A DNA stretch of 64,000 nucleotides, from the NCBI RefSeq assembly GCF_007896845.1, contig NZ_VOHS01000015.1, forward strand, positions 62,001 to 126,000. The letters are read 5' to 3'. This DNA is from Chitinophaga pinensis (GTDB lineage: Bacteria > Bacteroidota > Bacteroidia > Chitinophagales > Chitinophagaceae). This document shows, one piece after another, positions 7,901 through 15,911 of this stretch. A program made the translations under genes and the position numbers. The stretch's first letter is position 1. Every line of letters starts with the position of its first letter. A model generated the notes under the pieces. That model had not been told where the DNA came from. It searched no databases and worked only from the letters and a program-made list of their open reading frames with translations.

Positions 7901-8283
7901 ACAAATTGGTTTTAGGTTTTTTACAATATCGAAATGGTTATAAAAAACTTTTTAAACCGCACTTGTTTAGCAGGCGCCTGCAAAGTGCCGCTTTTGTTCA
8001 CTGTCTACATATACAATACAACCGGTTTGAAGCTTACCATTAGTCATTTGGAAAAAAAAGTTGTCTTTTTTTTAGCATTTTGGGTATTTCGGCGGAAAGT
8101 GGCTACTGTAGCGGACTTCATTTTTAAACTTTCTGAAATCTCTGGTTCTGAACGCCGTTGGTCCGTCAATTAGCTAATTAATTGATATAATAAACTAATT
8201 TTGCCTTGTTCTGTTTTTGATAGCCGACTTTAGTCCGTTGCAAATAGCAAATACAAAAAAGATTAGAAAAGATAAGTTACAGG
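7901..8283. other. Divergent intergenic region, no gene seen
   Basis: 383 bp between the small exported protein gene (leftward) and the ECF sigma gene (rightward). AT-rich, with short open frames that show no family features. It must hold both promoters; only the -7-like box at 8196-8203 was identified. Confidence 0.5.
8196..8203 (+). promoter_or_regulatory. Candidate -7 box of the ECF sigma gene
   Basis: TAATTTTG matches TAnnTTTG, 80 bp upstream of the sigma factor start. No well-spaced -33 TTG was seen, so the call is weak. Confidence 0.3.
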
Positions 8284-8826
8284 ATGCTGCCGCTCAACAA
8301 TACAGATATAGTTAATGGGGTCCGGAACAGGGATAAACAGGTTTTTGAAGTTATATTCAATCAGTTTTCACCCGCCATGTACAGTATCGCCCTGCGATAC
8401 CTGCGTGATCAGGACGAAGCACAGGATGTTGTACAGGATGTGTTCCTGAATCTATGGCGCACAGCTGACAACCTGGACGAGCGTGCCCCCGTGCAACATT
8501 ATCTGGCCCGGGCCACCGTCAATACTTGTCTTAACCGGATCAAAAAGGCACAAAGACAGCAACAGTATGCGAAAGAACAGCAATTCACTTCCACAGAATC
8601 TACGGTTGAACATCTGCTGCTCGAGCATAAGGAATTGGAAGCCCAGTATCTATCTATCCTTGAGAAATTGCCAGATCAATGCCGTCGGGTATTTGAAATG
8701 AGCCGGTTCAAGGGTCTGTCTCCTACCGAAATTTCCCAGCAACTGAATATTTCCATCAACACGGTCTATACACACCTGACCACCGCACTGAAAAAGATCA
8801 GACTCGGTTTGTTAAACCAACAGTAA
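8284..8826 (+). CDS. ECF-type RNA polymerase sigma-70 factor
   Basis: 180-aa extracytoplasmic-function sigma factor. Region 2 spans about residues 20-90 (FNQFSPAMYSIALRYLRD, EAQDVVQDVFLNLW) and region 4 about 125-175 (LPDQCRRVFEMSRFKGLSPTEI, then a helix-turn-helix INTVYTHLTTALKKIR). Length and layout are usual for Bacteroidota ECFs. It is followed after 146 bp by fecR and then a SusC receptor, the classic arrangement in which the receptor signals through FecR to release the sigma factor. Target genes probably include that receptor. Confidence 0.95.
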   Translation: MLPLNNTDIVNGVRNRDKQVFEVIFNQFSPAMYSIALRYLRDQDEAQDVVQDVFLNLWRTADNLDERAPVQHYLARATVNTCLNRIKKAQRQQQYAKEQQFTSTESTVEHLLLEHKELEAQYLSILEKLPDQCRRVFEMSRFKGLSPTEISQQLNISINTVYTHLTTALKKIRLGLLNQQ

Positions 8827-8945
8827 GCGGGAACTTTACCTTTATATTATCTGTTTACTACCTATATATATTATTATATAGCAAAGACGACAGAAACAGA
8901 TGACCGCCCTTAAAAGGTTTTTTTAAAAAAGACTAATGGTAAGGG

Positions 8946-8953
8946 TATTTTTG
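8946..8953 (+). promoter_or_regulatory. Candidate -7 box of fecR-susC
   Basis: TATTTTTG matches TAnnTTTG, 20 bp before the fecR ATG. It may let fecR and the receptor be transcribed separately from the sigma gene. The -33 element is not evident. Confidence 0.3.
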
Positions 8954-8972
8954 ATTGTATTAATGTTAAGAG

Positions 8973-9986
8973 ATGAAACAGCAACCTGATATCGATGTCG
9001 TTATCCGCTACCTGGAGGAACCAGGGAATGAGGAGCACAAACGTTCACTGGATGAATGGTTGCAGCTGGATGCTGCCAATCTGGATATCTTCCTGGAAAC
9101 GAAAGCTTTGTGGCAAGGAGATGTATTGCCCACTGCTGCCTCCTACGATGTCGCTCATCAATGGCAGTTACTGGATACACAGCTGACCGCTGCTGCTATC
9201 CCTACCGTAACAGCTACCCTCCCTCCCGTACAACCGGTACAGACAGCTCCGGCTCCTGCCAAAGGAAAAGTGAGCTTCCTGTCTAACCGTACATGGTGGG
9301 CAGCCGCAGCTGCAGCTATCGTGATAGCAGCCGCCGTGATCATCTACCGCCAACCAATATATATAGCGCAACAAACCGCTCAGAATACAGACAGTCTTTT
9401 ACTACCGGACGGCACCCGTTTATATCTGAATGCCCACACCAGTGTAAAATACCCCCGCAACTTCCAGAAAAACAGCAGGGACGTATTTGTACAGCAAGGT
9501 GAGGTCTTCGTAGATGTTAAACACATGCCGGAAAAACCTTTCTCCGTCCACCTGAAAAATGTTGACATTGAAGTACTGGGTACCTCTTTCGATGTAAAAG
9601 AGACCAAACAGGGTGTCAAAGTCTTCGTTCAAAGCGGAAAAGTGAAAGCGGTATATAAAAATGGTAAAAAATCTGTTATCCTTACGCCCGGCGAAGAAGC
9701 AGAAATGCTGCTGGCAGGAACGACTATCAGTACCCGCCATCACCGGAACAATAATCCAATCGCCTGGAAAACAGGACAGCTCACCTTCGTGGATGCGCCG
9801 CTCTCTGAAGTAGCTGGTGTACTGGAAGATTACTATAAAGTAAAGATTGTTGTTGCAGAAGGACTGACAGACAAAAAACTGTTGGCTACTTTCCATAAAG
9901 AATCTCTTTCAGAGGTTCTGGACATTCTATCCAAAACATTACAGGTAAAGGCCGTACAAAAAGATAGCCTTGTAGAAATTTATTAG
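8973..9986 (+). CDS. FecR-family anti-sigma factor
   Basis: 337-aa membrane anti-sigma regulator. A cytoplasmic N-terminal part (about 1-105) precedes one transmembrane helix (about 108-127, Ala/Ile-rich after RTWW). The periplasmic FecR domain follows (LLLPDGTRLYLNAHTSVKYP, VFVDVKHMPEKPF, VEVLGTSF-like VLGTSFDVKE). A C-terminal DUF4974 region (from about 270, LTFVDAPLSEVAGVLEDYY) resembles the secretin/TonB short domain. By family it holds the neighbouring ECF sigma factor until the outer-membrane receptor signals. It stops 14 bp before the SusC start, indicating co-transcription. Confidence 0.94.
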   Translation: MKQQPDIDVVIRYLEEPGNEEHKRSLDEWLQLDAANLDIFLETKALWQGDVLPTAASYDVAHQWQLLDTQLTAAAIPTVTATLPPVQPVQTAPAPAKGKVSFLSNRTWWAAAAAAIVIAAAVIIYRQPIYIAQQTAQNTDSLLLPDGTRLYLNAHTSVKYPRNFQKNSRDVFVQQGEVFVDVKHMPEKPFSVHLKNVDIEVLGTSFDVKETKQGVKVFVQSGKVKAVYKNGKKSVILTPGEEAEMLLAGTTISTRHHRNNNPIAWKTGQLTFVDAPLSEVAGVLEDYYKVKIVVAEGLTDKKLLATFHKESLSEVLDILSKTLQVKAVQKDSLVEIY

Positions 9987-10000
9987 TCGCCCGGAGGAAA

Positions 10001-13000
10001 ATGCAGTTTAAGATACAGGCATTCCGTAAGGCGACTTACTATAGACGCTGGTGTATACTACTTTTTTTAGTATGCGCAGGGGTCTCATTATCCTATTTAT
10101 CCCATGCCAACCCTCCTACCCTACAGCTGACCGGATTTCAGGATGGTGATTCCATCAAGGTTACACTCAAAGTAACCAGAGTCAGTCTCCGGCAAGTGAT
10201 CAGACTCATAGAAAAACAAACCGGACTCACCTTCGCAGTCTCCTCTACCGTTCTCGATAATGCCCGATCCGTCTCCCTACAGGTACAACAACAACCACTG
10301 ACAAGCGTATTGCGTCGCATATTCGCCGGTACTAACTACGTTTTTGAGATCCGTAACAAACAGATTATTGTCTATCCGGACACAGAAGTGCCCGTGGCAA
10401 CTGGTGTCACACACCGCCCCACCAGCCCTGAACCGGAAAAATATGTCATCACAGGACTCATCACCGATGGAGAACGCCCACTCGCCGGGGTGTCCATCCG
10501 GGAGAGAGATACCCATAACGGCGCCAGTACCAACGAAAACGGTCGCTTTCGTATGCCCGTAGCCAACGGACAAGCAGTACTCCAGTTCTCCCTCATCGGC
10601 TATGAAACCCGGGAAATTACCCTGCGGGATCGTAAGACACTGGAAATTATCCTGCAAAGTGATACCAAAACCTTAAATGACCTCGTTATCATCGGTTATG
10701 GTCTGCATACAAAAGCCAATATCACCGGCGCCATCACGAAAGTAGAAGGCCGCCGCCTCAAAAGCCGTCCCGTAACCAACGTCATGGCCGCGTTACAAGG
10801 TACAGCCCCCGGTCTGCTCGTAACGCGCAATAACGGTCAGCCGGGTAAAGAAGGCTTTAACCTGCAGATCCGCGGTCTTTCCTCGGGCAACTACAGTGAG
10901 CCGCTCGTACTCGTGGACGGCGCGCCCGGATCCATTACCCTGCTCAATCCCAACGATATTGAATCCATTTCCGTACTCAAAGACGCCGCAGCGGCTTCTA
11001 TTTATGGTCCTCTCGCAGCTGGTGGTGTCGTACTCGTGACCACCAAAAGAGGTAAACCGGGTAAAGTTGCCGTCGAATACAGCAGCCTGTTTGGTTTTGA
11101 AAGACCGATCTCCCTGCCCAAAAGAATGCATTCCTGGCAGGCGGCTCCCCTCGCCAATGAAGCAGCGGCAAATGCCGGTCTGCCACCCGTATGGACAGAT
11201 CAGGATATCAGTCTGATGAAGAATCCGGCAGTCAATTTCTTGCCCAGATTCGACGGTACGCAGAACTTCAACTATTACGATGATTTCGATCCACTGAACA
11301 GCGTCACCCGTAATAACAGTACAACAGCAACTTATAATATCAATGCGAGAGGCGGGAATGCGGATCATCAATATCTGCTCTCCTTCGGACAATTCTCCCG
11401 TCAGGGTTTATTTAATACCGGCTCTGATAAGACCTCCCGCACCAACATACAGGCAAATCTCAACAACCGCTTCAGTGATGTACTCAGTCTGGAAACAAGT
11501 CTGCAGTATGCACAAAGTAATACGCTCTCTCCGGGATGGCGCGTGGATGGCAATTACGGTCTGCTGAATTATCTGTACCAGTCGCCCGCCAATGTACCGG
11601 TATACGTGCCCGGCACGCGTAATTACACGACAGGCTACAATGGATATGCGCTCTTAAAAGATGCCGGTAAACGTGATGAACAAAGTACCTATGCAGATGC
11701 CGTATTCACACTGAAAGCAGAAAATTTATATAAAGGCCTTACGCTGAAAGCGGTGTATAGTCCGCAGTTGACAACGACACACGACGGACTCGGAAAACGC
11801 ACTGTTGACTTCTATAACGGAGACGGATACGTGAACAGTGTCAATGATCCGAATACATTGAAGAGAGGTTATCTGATGGAAGTGCAACACAGTCTGCAGC
11901 TGCTCGCAGACTATGATCTCTCCGCCGGCAAATCCAATACCGTACACATTCTCGGCGGATATGCCTATGAAAGTCATTATCAGCATCAACGTGTAAGAAC
12001 AGGCGAACATTTAAGTGAAAACGAAATGTCGCAACTCTCCTTTAATGATCCTGCGCAGACAACACAGCTCCATTTCAAAGGCGCGGGTTCTTTGGCTTCT
12101 GTCTTTACGCGTATCAATTATAATTTTAAGGATCGCTATTTACTGGAAGCAAATCTTGTTGCTTCACAGTTAAGCTACAACAGCACACAGCAGAAAGAAA
12201 TGCAACGGGAGCATCTGTTTCCCTCCTTCTCTGCCGGCTGGCGGATGAACAATGAAAAGTGGTTCGCAGCTGCCTTCCCATTCTTTGATGAATTTAAGCT
12301 GCGTGCTTCATGGGGCATGCTGGGCAACTTCAACTGGCGCAGCGGACTGAATGACTTCAACTACCGTGACCAGTTACTGCGTCCTGCCGCTTATCCGCTG
12401 ATGTCTTTTGAACCCAATGACCGCTACATACCCGGCAATAATAACTGGGAAACTATTTCTACGACCAATGCCGGACTGGATCTGACGCTTTTCAAAGGCA
12501 GACTGAATATCAATGCAGACTATTTTGTGAAGCACAATGGCCGTATGCAGATTGCGGAACAGACCTTCCCGGAAGTGAACTGGCTGGCGCCGCGCTTCTT
12601 TAATGCCGTATTGCGTTCATGGGGATGGGAACTGAATCTCGGCTGGAGAGATAACCGGGGCCCTTTCAGTTATTGGGTGAATGCGAATGTTTTTGATGAC
12701 CAGAATAAAATCTTACGCGCCAATGGTCCTACGGCTTGGCTAAATGGTAACAACCGGGGATTAACCGGATTACCTTACAATGCCATTATCGGCTATCAGG
12801 CGGCAGGCTATTTCCAGAATAATCAGGACGTTGCCGGTCATGCTTATCAGGGGAATGTTACCGCTCCCGGCGATATCAGATACGTAGACGTCAATAAAGA
12901 TGGCAACATTGATGGTGGCAGTCATACAAAAGACGACCATGGCGACCTCATATATCTGGGTAGCTCCCAGCCACGCTACTCCTTTGGCTTTGATGCCGGC

Positions 13001-13444
13001 TTTTCCTCCAGGGGATTTGACTTTTCCATTTTCTTTCAGGGCATCGGCGCCAGAAAAATGCTGATACCCGGTAAATATGCCATGCCTTTTGTAGATGGCT
13101 GGCAGCAACCGTGGCTGATCCATTCTGATCACTGGACACCTGCCAATCAAAATGCAGACTTTCCAAGGCTATATGCAGGCGATAATCAGAATCTGACACC
13201 AAGTTCCTTCTGGGTCATGAACGCGGCCTATATCCGCCTGAAAAACCTGCAGGTGGGCTATACCTTCCATTTCAACAGAAGTCACCCGCTGATTAACAGC
13301 CTCCGTTTTTATTTCTCCGGACAAGATCTTTGGGAAGTAAACCGGATGCGTATCCGGTATTTCGATCCGGAGCAGGCAACCAATATGGGTTATCAGTATC
13401 CTTTCTTCCGCTCCTTCACGCTGGGGCTGAATGCTAACTTCTAA
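10001..13444 (+). CDS. SusC/RagA-family TonB-dependent receptor with STN domain (no SusD partner)
   Basis: 1147-aa outer-membrane receptor. Order: signal/anchor (about 1-36), STN signalling domain (about 52-126, VSLRQVIRLIEKQTGLTF), carboxypeptidase-regulatory-like domain (147-218, GRFRMPVANGQAVLQFSLIGYE), TonB plug (228-345, VIIGYGLHTKANITGAI, LVLVDGAPGS, IESISVLKDAAAASIYGP), then a beta-barrel ending in the expected C-terminal Phe (LGLNANF). The STN domain fits signalling to the adjacent FecR/sigma pair. A Shine-Dalgarno-like GGAGG lies at 9993-9997, only 3 nt from the ATG. Unusually no susD follows; the next gene is pyrB on the other strand. The ligand is unknown. Confidence 0.95.
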   Translation: MQFKIQAFRKATYYRRWCILLFLVCAGVSLSYLSHANPPTLQLTGFQDGDSIKVTLKVTRVSLRQVIRLIEKQTGLTFAVSSTVLDNARSVSLQVQQQPLTSVLRRIFAGTNYVFEIRNKQIIVYPDTEVPVATGVTHRPTSPEPEKYVITGLITDGERPLAGVSIRERDTHNGASTNENGRFRMPVANGQAVLQFSLIGYETREITLRDRKTLEIILQSDTKTLNDLVIIGYGLHTKANITGAITKVEGRRLKSRPVTNVMAALQGTAPGLLVTRNNGQPGKEGFNLQIRGLSSGNYSEPLVLVDGAPGSITLLNPNDIESISVLKDAAAASIYGPLAAGGVVLVTTKRGKPGKVAVEYSSLFGFERPISLPKRMHSWQAAPLANEAAANAGLPPVWTDQDISLMKNPAVNFLPRFDGTQNFNYYDDFDPLNSVTRNNSTTATYNINARGGNADHQYLLSFGQFSRQGLFNTGSDKTSRTNIQANLNNRFSDVLSLETSLQYAQSNTLSPGWRVDGNYGLLNYLYQSPANVPVYVPGTRNYTTGYNGYALLKDAGKRDEQSTYADAVFTLKAENLYKGLTLKAVYSPQLTTTHDGLGKRTVDFYNGDGYVNSVNDPNTLKRGYLMEVQHSLQLLADYDLSAGKSNTVHILGGYAYESHYQHQRVRTGEHLSENEMSQLSFNDPAQTTQLHFKGAGSLASVFTRINYNFKDRYLLEANLVASQLSYNSTQQKEMQREHLFPSFSAGWRMNNEKWFAAAFPFFDEFKLRASWGMLGNFNWRSGLNDFNYRDQLLRPAAYPLMSFEPNDRYIPGNNNWETISTTNAGLDLTLFKGRLNINADYFVKHNGRMQIAEQTFPEVNWLAPRFFNAVLRSWGWELNLGWRDNRGPFSYWVNANVFDDQNKILRANGPTAWLNGNNRGLTGLPYNAIIGYQAAGYFQNNQDVAGHAYQGNVTAPGDIRYVDVNKDGNIDGGSHTKDDHGDLIYLGSSQPRYSFGFDAGFSSRGFDFSIFFQGIGARKMLIPGKYAMPFVDGWQQPWLIHSDHWTPANQNADFPRLYAGDNQNLTPSSFWVMNAAYIRLKNLQVGYTFHFNRSHPLINSLRFYFSGQDLWEVNRMRIRYFDPEQATNMGYQYPFFRSFTLGLNANF

Positions 13445-13469
13445 GCCATTCCTCTTTTTCGGGGCATAA

Positions 13470-13512
13470 AAAAGGGTGAAAAGCCATCAGCCTTCCACCC
13501 TATTTATTTTTT
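13470..13512. terminator. Bidirectional terminator between susC and pyrB
   Basis: Stem with outer arms AGGGTG (13473-13478) and CACCCT (13496-13501), flanked by an A-run on the left and a T-rich tract on the right, so it can end both the rightward receptor transcript and the leftward pyr transcript. Confidence 0.75.
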
Positions 13513-13522
13513 AGTTGTGTAA

Positions 13523-14464
13523 TTACTCTACTACTTTTCCCGGCTTTTTGCCTGACAGCAGATACAATACTGCCATACGTACGGCTACCCCGTTTTCTAC
13601 CTGATTCAGGATGATGGAATGACCGGAGTCAGCCACATCTGAGTCAAGCTCCACACCACGATTGATCGGGCCCGGGTGCATGACGATGATTTCTTTCTGC
13701 AGACTATCCAACAGTTTCCTGTTCACGCCGTAAGCGAGGGAGTATTCCCGGAGGGAGGAGAACAGGGGTGTATTCTGTCTTTCCAGCTGTATGCGCAGTA
13801 CGTTTGCCACATCACACCATTGCAGTGTTTCGCGGATATCGTAGCTGACATTCACCCCGAGCGCTGCTTCCATGTGCTTTGGTATCAGGGTCGGCGGACC
13901 AACCACTGTTACTTCTGCTCCTAACTGCCGCAGGCAGTAAATATTGGAAAGTGCTACCCTTGAGTGCATGATGTCGCCGCAGATAGCGATCTTCTTTCCT
14001 GCCACACTACCAAGGCGTTCCCTGATAGAGAATGCGTCGAGCAGGGCCTGTGTGGGATGCTCGTTGATACCATCTCCCGCGTTCACGATGGGTACATCAA
14101 TATGCCTGGAAAGGAAGTGAGGCGCACCGCTGGCGGAGTGTCTCATGACAACCATATCCACTTTCATGGAAAGGATATTGTTCACCGTATCAATGAGCGT
14201 TTCGCCTTTGGAAACCGAAGAGCCGGATGCGGAGAAATTCACCACATCAGCGCCCAGCCGCTTTTCAGCGAGCTCAAATGAAATACGTGTACGGGTTGAA
14301 TTTTCGAAGAATAAATTAACGATGGTGGTATCCCTGAGCGAAGGAACTTTTTTGATCGGTCTTTGTAAAACCTCTTTGAACTGATCAGCTGTTTGGAAAA
14401 TAAGTTCAATATCCTGGCGCTGCAGACCGCGAATTCCGAGAAGATGATTTACTGATAATGACAT
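13523..14464 (-). CDS. pyrB: Aspartate carbamoyltransferase catalytic subunit
   Basis: Catalyses carbamoyl phosphate + L-aspartate to N-carbamoyl-L-aspartate, the committed pyrimidine step, in the cytoplasm. 313 aa, full length. The carbamoyl-phosphate motif FENSTRTR is at 53-60 and is followed by SFELAEKRLGAD. Later landmarks are MRHSASGAPH, NAGDGINEHPTQALLD and MHPGPINRGVE. It lies 85 bp downstream of pyrR on the same strand, as in PyrR-regulated pyrimidine operons. No pyrI regulatory subunit is nearby. Confidence 0.97.
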   Translation of the reverse strand: MSLSVNHLLGIRGLQRQDIELIFQTADQFKEVLQRPIKKVPSLRDTTIVNLFFENSTRTRISFELAEKRLGADVVNFSASGSSVSKGETLIDTVNNILSMKVDMVVMRHSASGAPHFLSRHIDVPIVNAGDGINEHPTQALLDAFSIRERLGSVAGKKIAICGDIMHSRVALSNIYCLRQLGAEVTVVGPPTLIPKHMEAALGVNVSYDIRETLQWCDVANVLRIQLERQNTPLFSSLREYSLAYGVNRKLLDSLQKEIIVMHPGPINRGVELDSDVADSGHSIILNQVENGVAVRMAVLYLLSGKKPGKVVE

Positions 14465-14549
14465 TTAAGATGCAAATATAAATGACCTGACTACAAATCC
14501 CAAAATCAAAATCAGGATGCGCACAATCTGACGCATCCATCTGTATCGG

Positions 14550-15071
14550 TTATTCGAGGATGACCTCATCTCTACCATCTCTTTCAGACCAGCGCACCTT
14601 CACCTTTTCGGAGATGATAGCGTCTACTGTACGACCTGTATAGTCTGCCTGAATAGGCAACTGACGGGTAAAACGACGGTCGATCAGTACCAGCAGTTCC
14701 ACTACAGAAGGACGTCCGAAATCAAGCATGGCGTCCAATGCGGAACGGGTAGTACGACCGGTATATAATACGTCGTCCACCAGGATCACTTTTTTATTTT
14801 CCAGCGAAAAATCGATCGTTGTCTCATTGGGTACATGCAAAGAGGTATTGAAATCATCCCTGTAAAAGGTGATGTCCAGTTTCCCGTAATTGATATGTAC
14901 TCCGGGTAATAATTTTTTCAGGGTGTGATAGATCCGATCTGACAGATAGATCCCTCTCGGCTGCAAGCCTATCAGCACACTCTGGGAAAAATCCAGATGA
15001 TTTTCAATCAACTGGTGACAAAGTCTGTCTACGGTTATGGCCACTTGCGTACCATTCAATATGGTCTTCAA
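14550..15071 (-). CDS. pyrR: Bifunctional pyr operon regulator / uracil phosphoribosyltransferase
   Basis: PyrR family protein; the PRPP-binding loop VILVDDVLYTGRTTR and the downstream LVLIDRRFTRQLPIQADY are diagnostic. The open frame runs to 15179, but its first 36 residues do not look like PyrR and would overlap the start of the divergent peroxiredoxin gene. A TTG at 15069-15071 gives a protein starting MKTILNGTQVAI, 173 aa, the usual family length; I chose that start. In other bacteria PyrR senses UMP/PRPP and controls pyr mRNA attenuation; whether it does so here is not shown. It precedes pyrB by 85 bp. Confidence 0.92.
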   Translation of the reverse strand: MKTILNGTQVAITVDRLCHQLIENHLDFSQSVLIGLQPRGIYLSDRIYHTLKKLLPGVHINYGKLDITFYRDDFNTSLHVPNETTIDFSLENKKVILVDDVLYTGRTTRSALDAMLDFGRPSVVELLVLIDRRFTRQLPIQADYTGRTVDAIISEKVKVRWSERDGRDEVILE

Positions 15072-15169
15072 AGTTTGCGGATTTAAAGGGCCAAAAATAA
15101 TGATTAATAGCGGGTAACAAAAGTTTCGTTGGTATTTTCTGTTTCGTACATTTATCCTGACGTATTTAA

Positions 15170-15682
15170 ATGAAAACAAGATCCATACTTATAATCCTAT
15201 TTATGATTCTTTTCGGCAAAGCACAGGGCCAGCTGAAAGCAGGCGATAAAGTGCCTTCTTTCCAGCTGCAGGACCAGCATGGTCAGACCTTTGATATTAA
15301 CACCGTACTTGGCAAACAGCCACTGATCATCTACTTCTATCCTAAAGACGAAACCAGCGGCTGTACTAAAGAAGCCTGCTCTTTCAGGGATTCCTATGAA
15401 GATTTTACCAGTCTTGGCGCAAAAGTAATCGGCATCAGCGGAGACGATGTAGCTTCTCATAAAAGCTTTGCAGAGCATCACCGGCTTCCTTTCACCTTAT
15501 TGGCTGACAAAGGCAACAAAGTGAGGAAGCAGTTTGGGGTACCCAAAACGATGTTTATTCCGGGCAGAGTGACGTATGTCGTAGATCAGCAGGGTGTGAT
15601 CACCTATGTGTTCAATAACCTGACAGACGGGCCTAAACATGTGTCAGAAGCCCTGGCTGCCTTGAAGAAGGTACAGCATTAA
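15170..15682 (+). CDS. bcp: Exported peroxiredoxin of the Bcp/PrxQ type
   Basis: Thiol peroxidase reducing hydrogen peroxide and organic peroxides. 170 aa with a thioredoxin fold. TSGCTKEAC places the peroxidatic Cys65 and the resolving Cys70 five residues apart, the PrxQ arrangement. FYPKDETSG and the FGVPKTMFIPGRVTYVVD segment also fit. Residues 1-20 form a hydrophobic signal sequence ending GKAQGQ, so it is probably periplasmic or membrane-anchored, unlike the cytoplasmic E. coli Bcp. It is divergent from pyrR and followed by a bidirectional terminator. Confidence 0.92.
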   Translation: MKTRSILIILFMILFGKAQGQLKAGDKVPSFQLQDQHGQTFDINTVLGKQPLIIYFYPKDETSGCTKEACSFRDSYEDFTSLGAKVIGISGDDVASHKSFAEHHRLPFTLLADKGNKVRKQFGVPKTMFIPGRVTYVVDQQGVITYVFNNLTDGPKHVSEALAALKKVQH

Positions 15683-15789
15683 GGATGGAGACAAGGGCTT
15701 GCTGATAAGGACCATTCAGGACGCCATGCGTCTTATATTTGAAAATATCAGAACAAGTACCGGGGAGTTGCAAATAGCTTTTAAAATAC

Positions 15790-15822
15790 AAAAGGGCGCT
15801 TCAGTAACTGAAGCGCCCTTTT
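15790..15822. terminator. Bidirectional terminator between the peroxiredoxin gene and pruA
   Basis: Perfect 15-bp stem (arms 15790-15804 and 15808-15822, core GGGCGCTTCAG, loop TAA) with A and T runs at its two ends. It lies between convergent genes and can serve both. Confidence 0.9.
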
Positions 15823-15911
15823 ATTATTTCCGGCAATAAAAAATCAATCATTATATCATTCTCACCTTCATTTCAAACATTGAATGCCTGATTGGTTATT
15901 GCTGCCTGATA

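Noticed and set aside
9158..9896. Long frames antisense to fecR
   Set aside because: Antisense shadows of a clear FecR gene; composition mirrors the sense codons.
15072..15179. N-terminal extension of pyrR to the ATG at 15179
   Set aside because: The extra residues do not resemble PyrR and overlap the start of the divergent peroxiredoxin gene.
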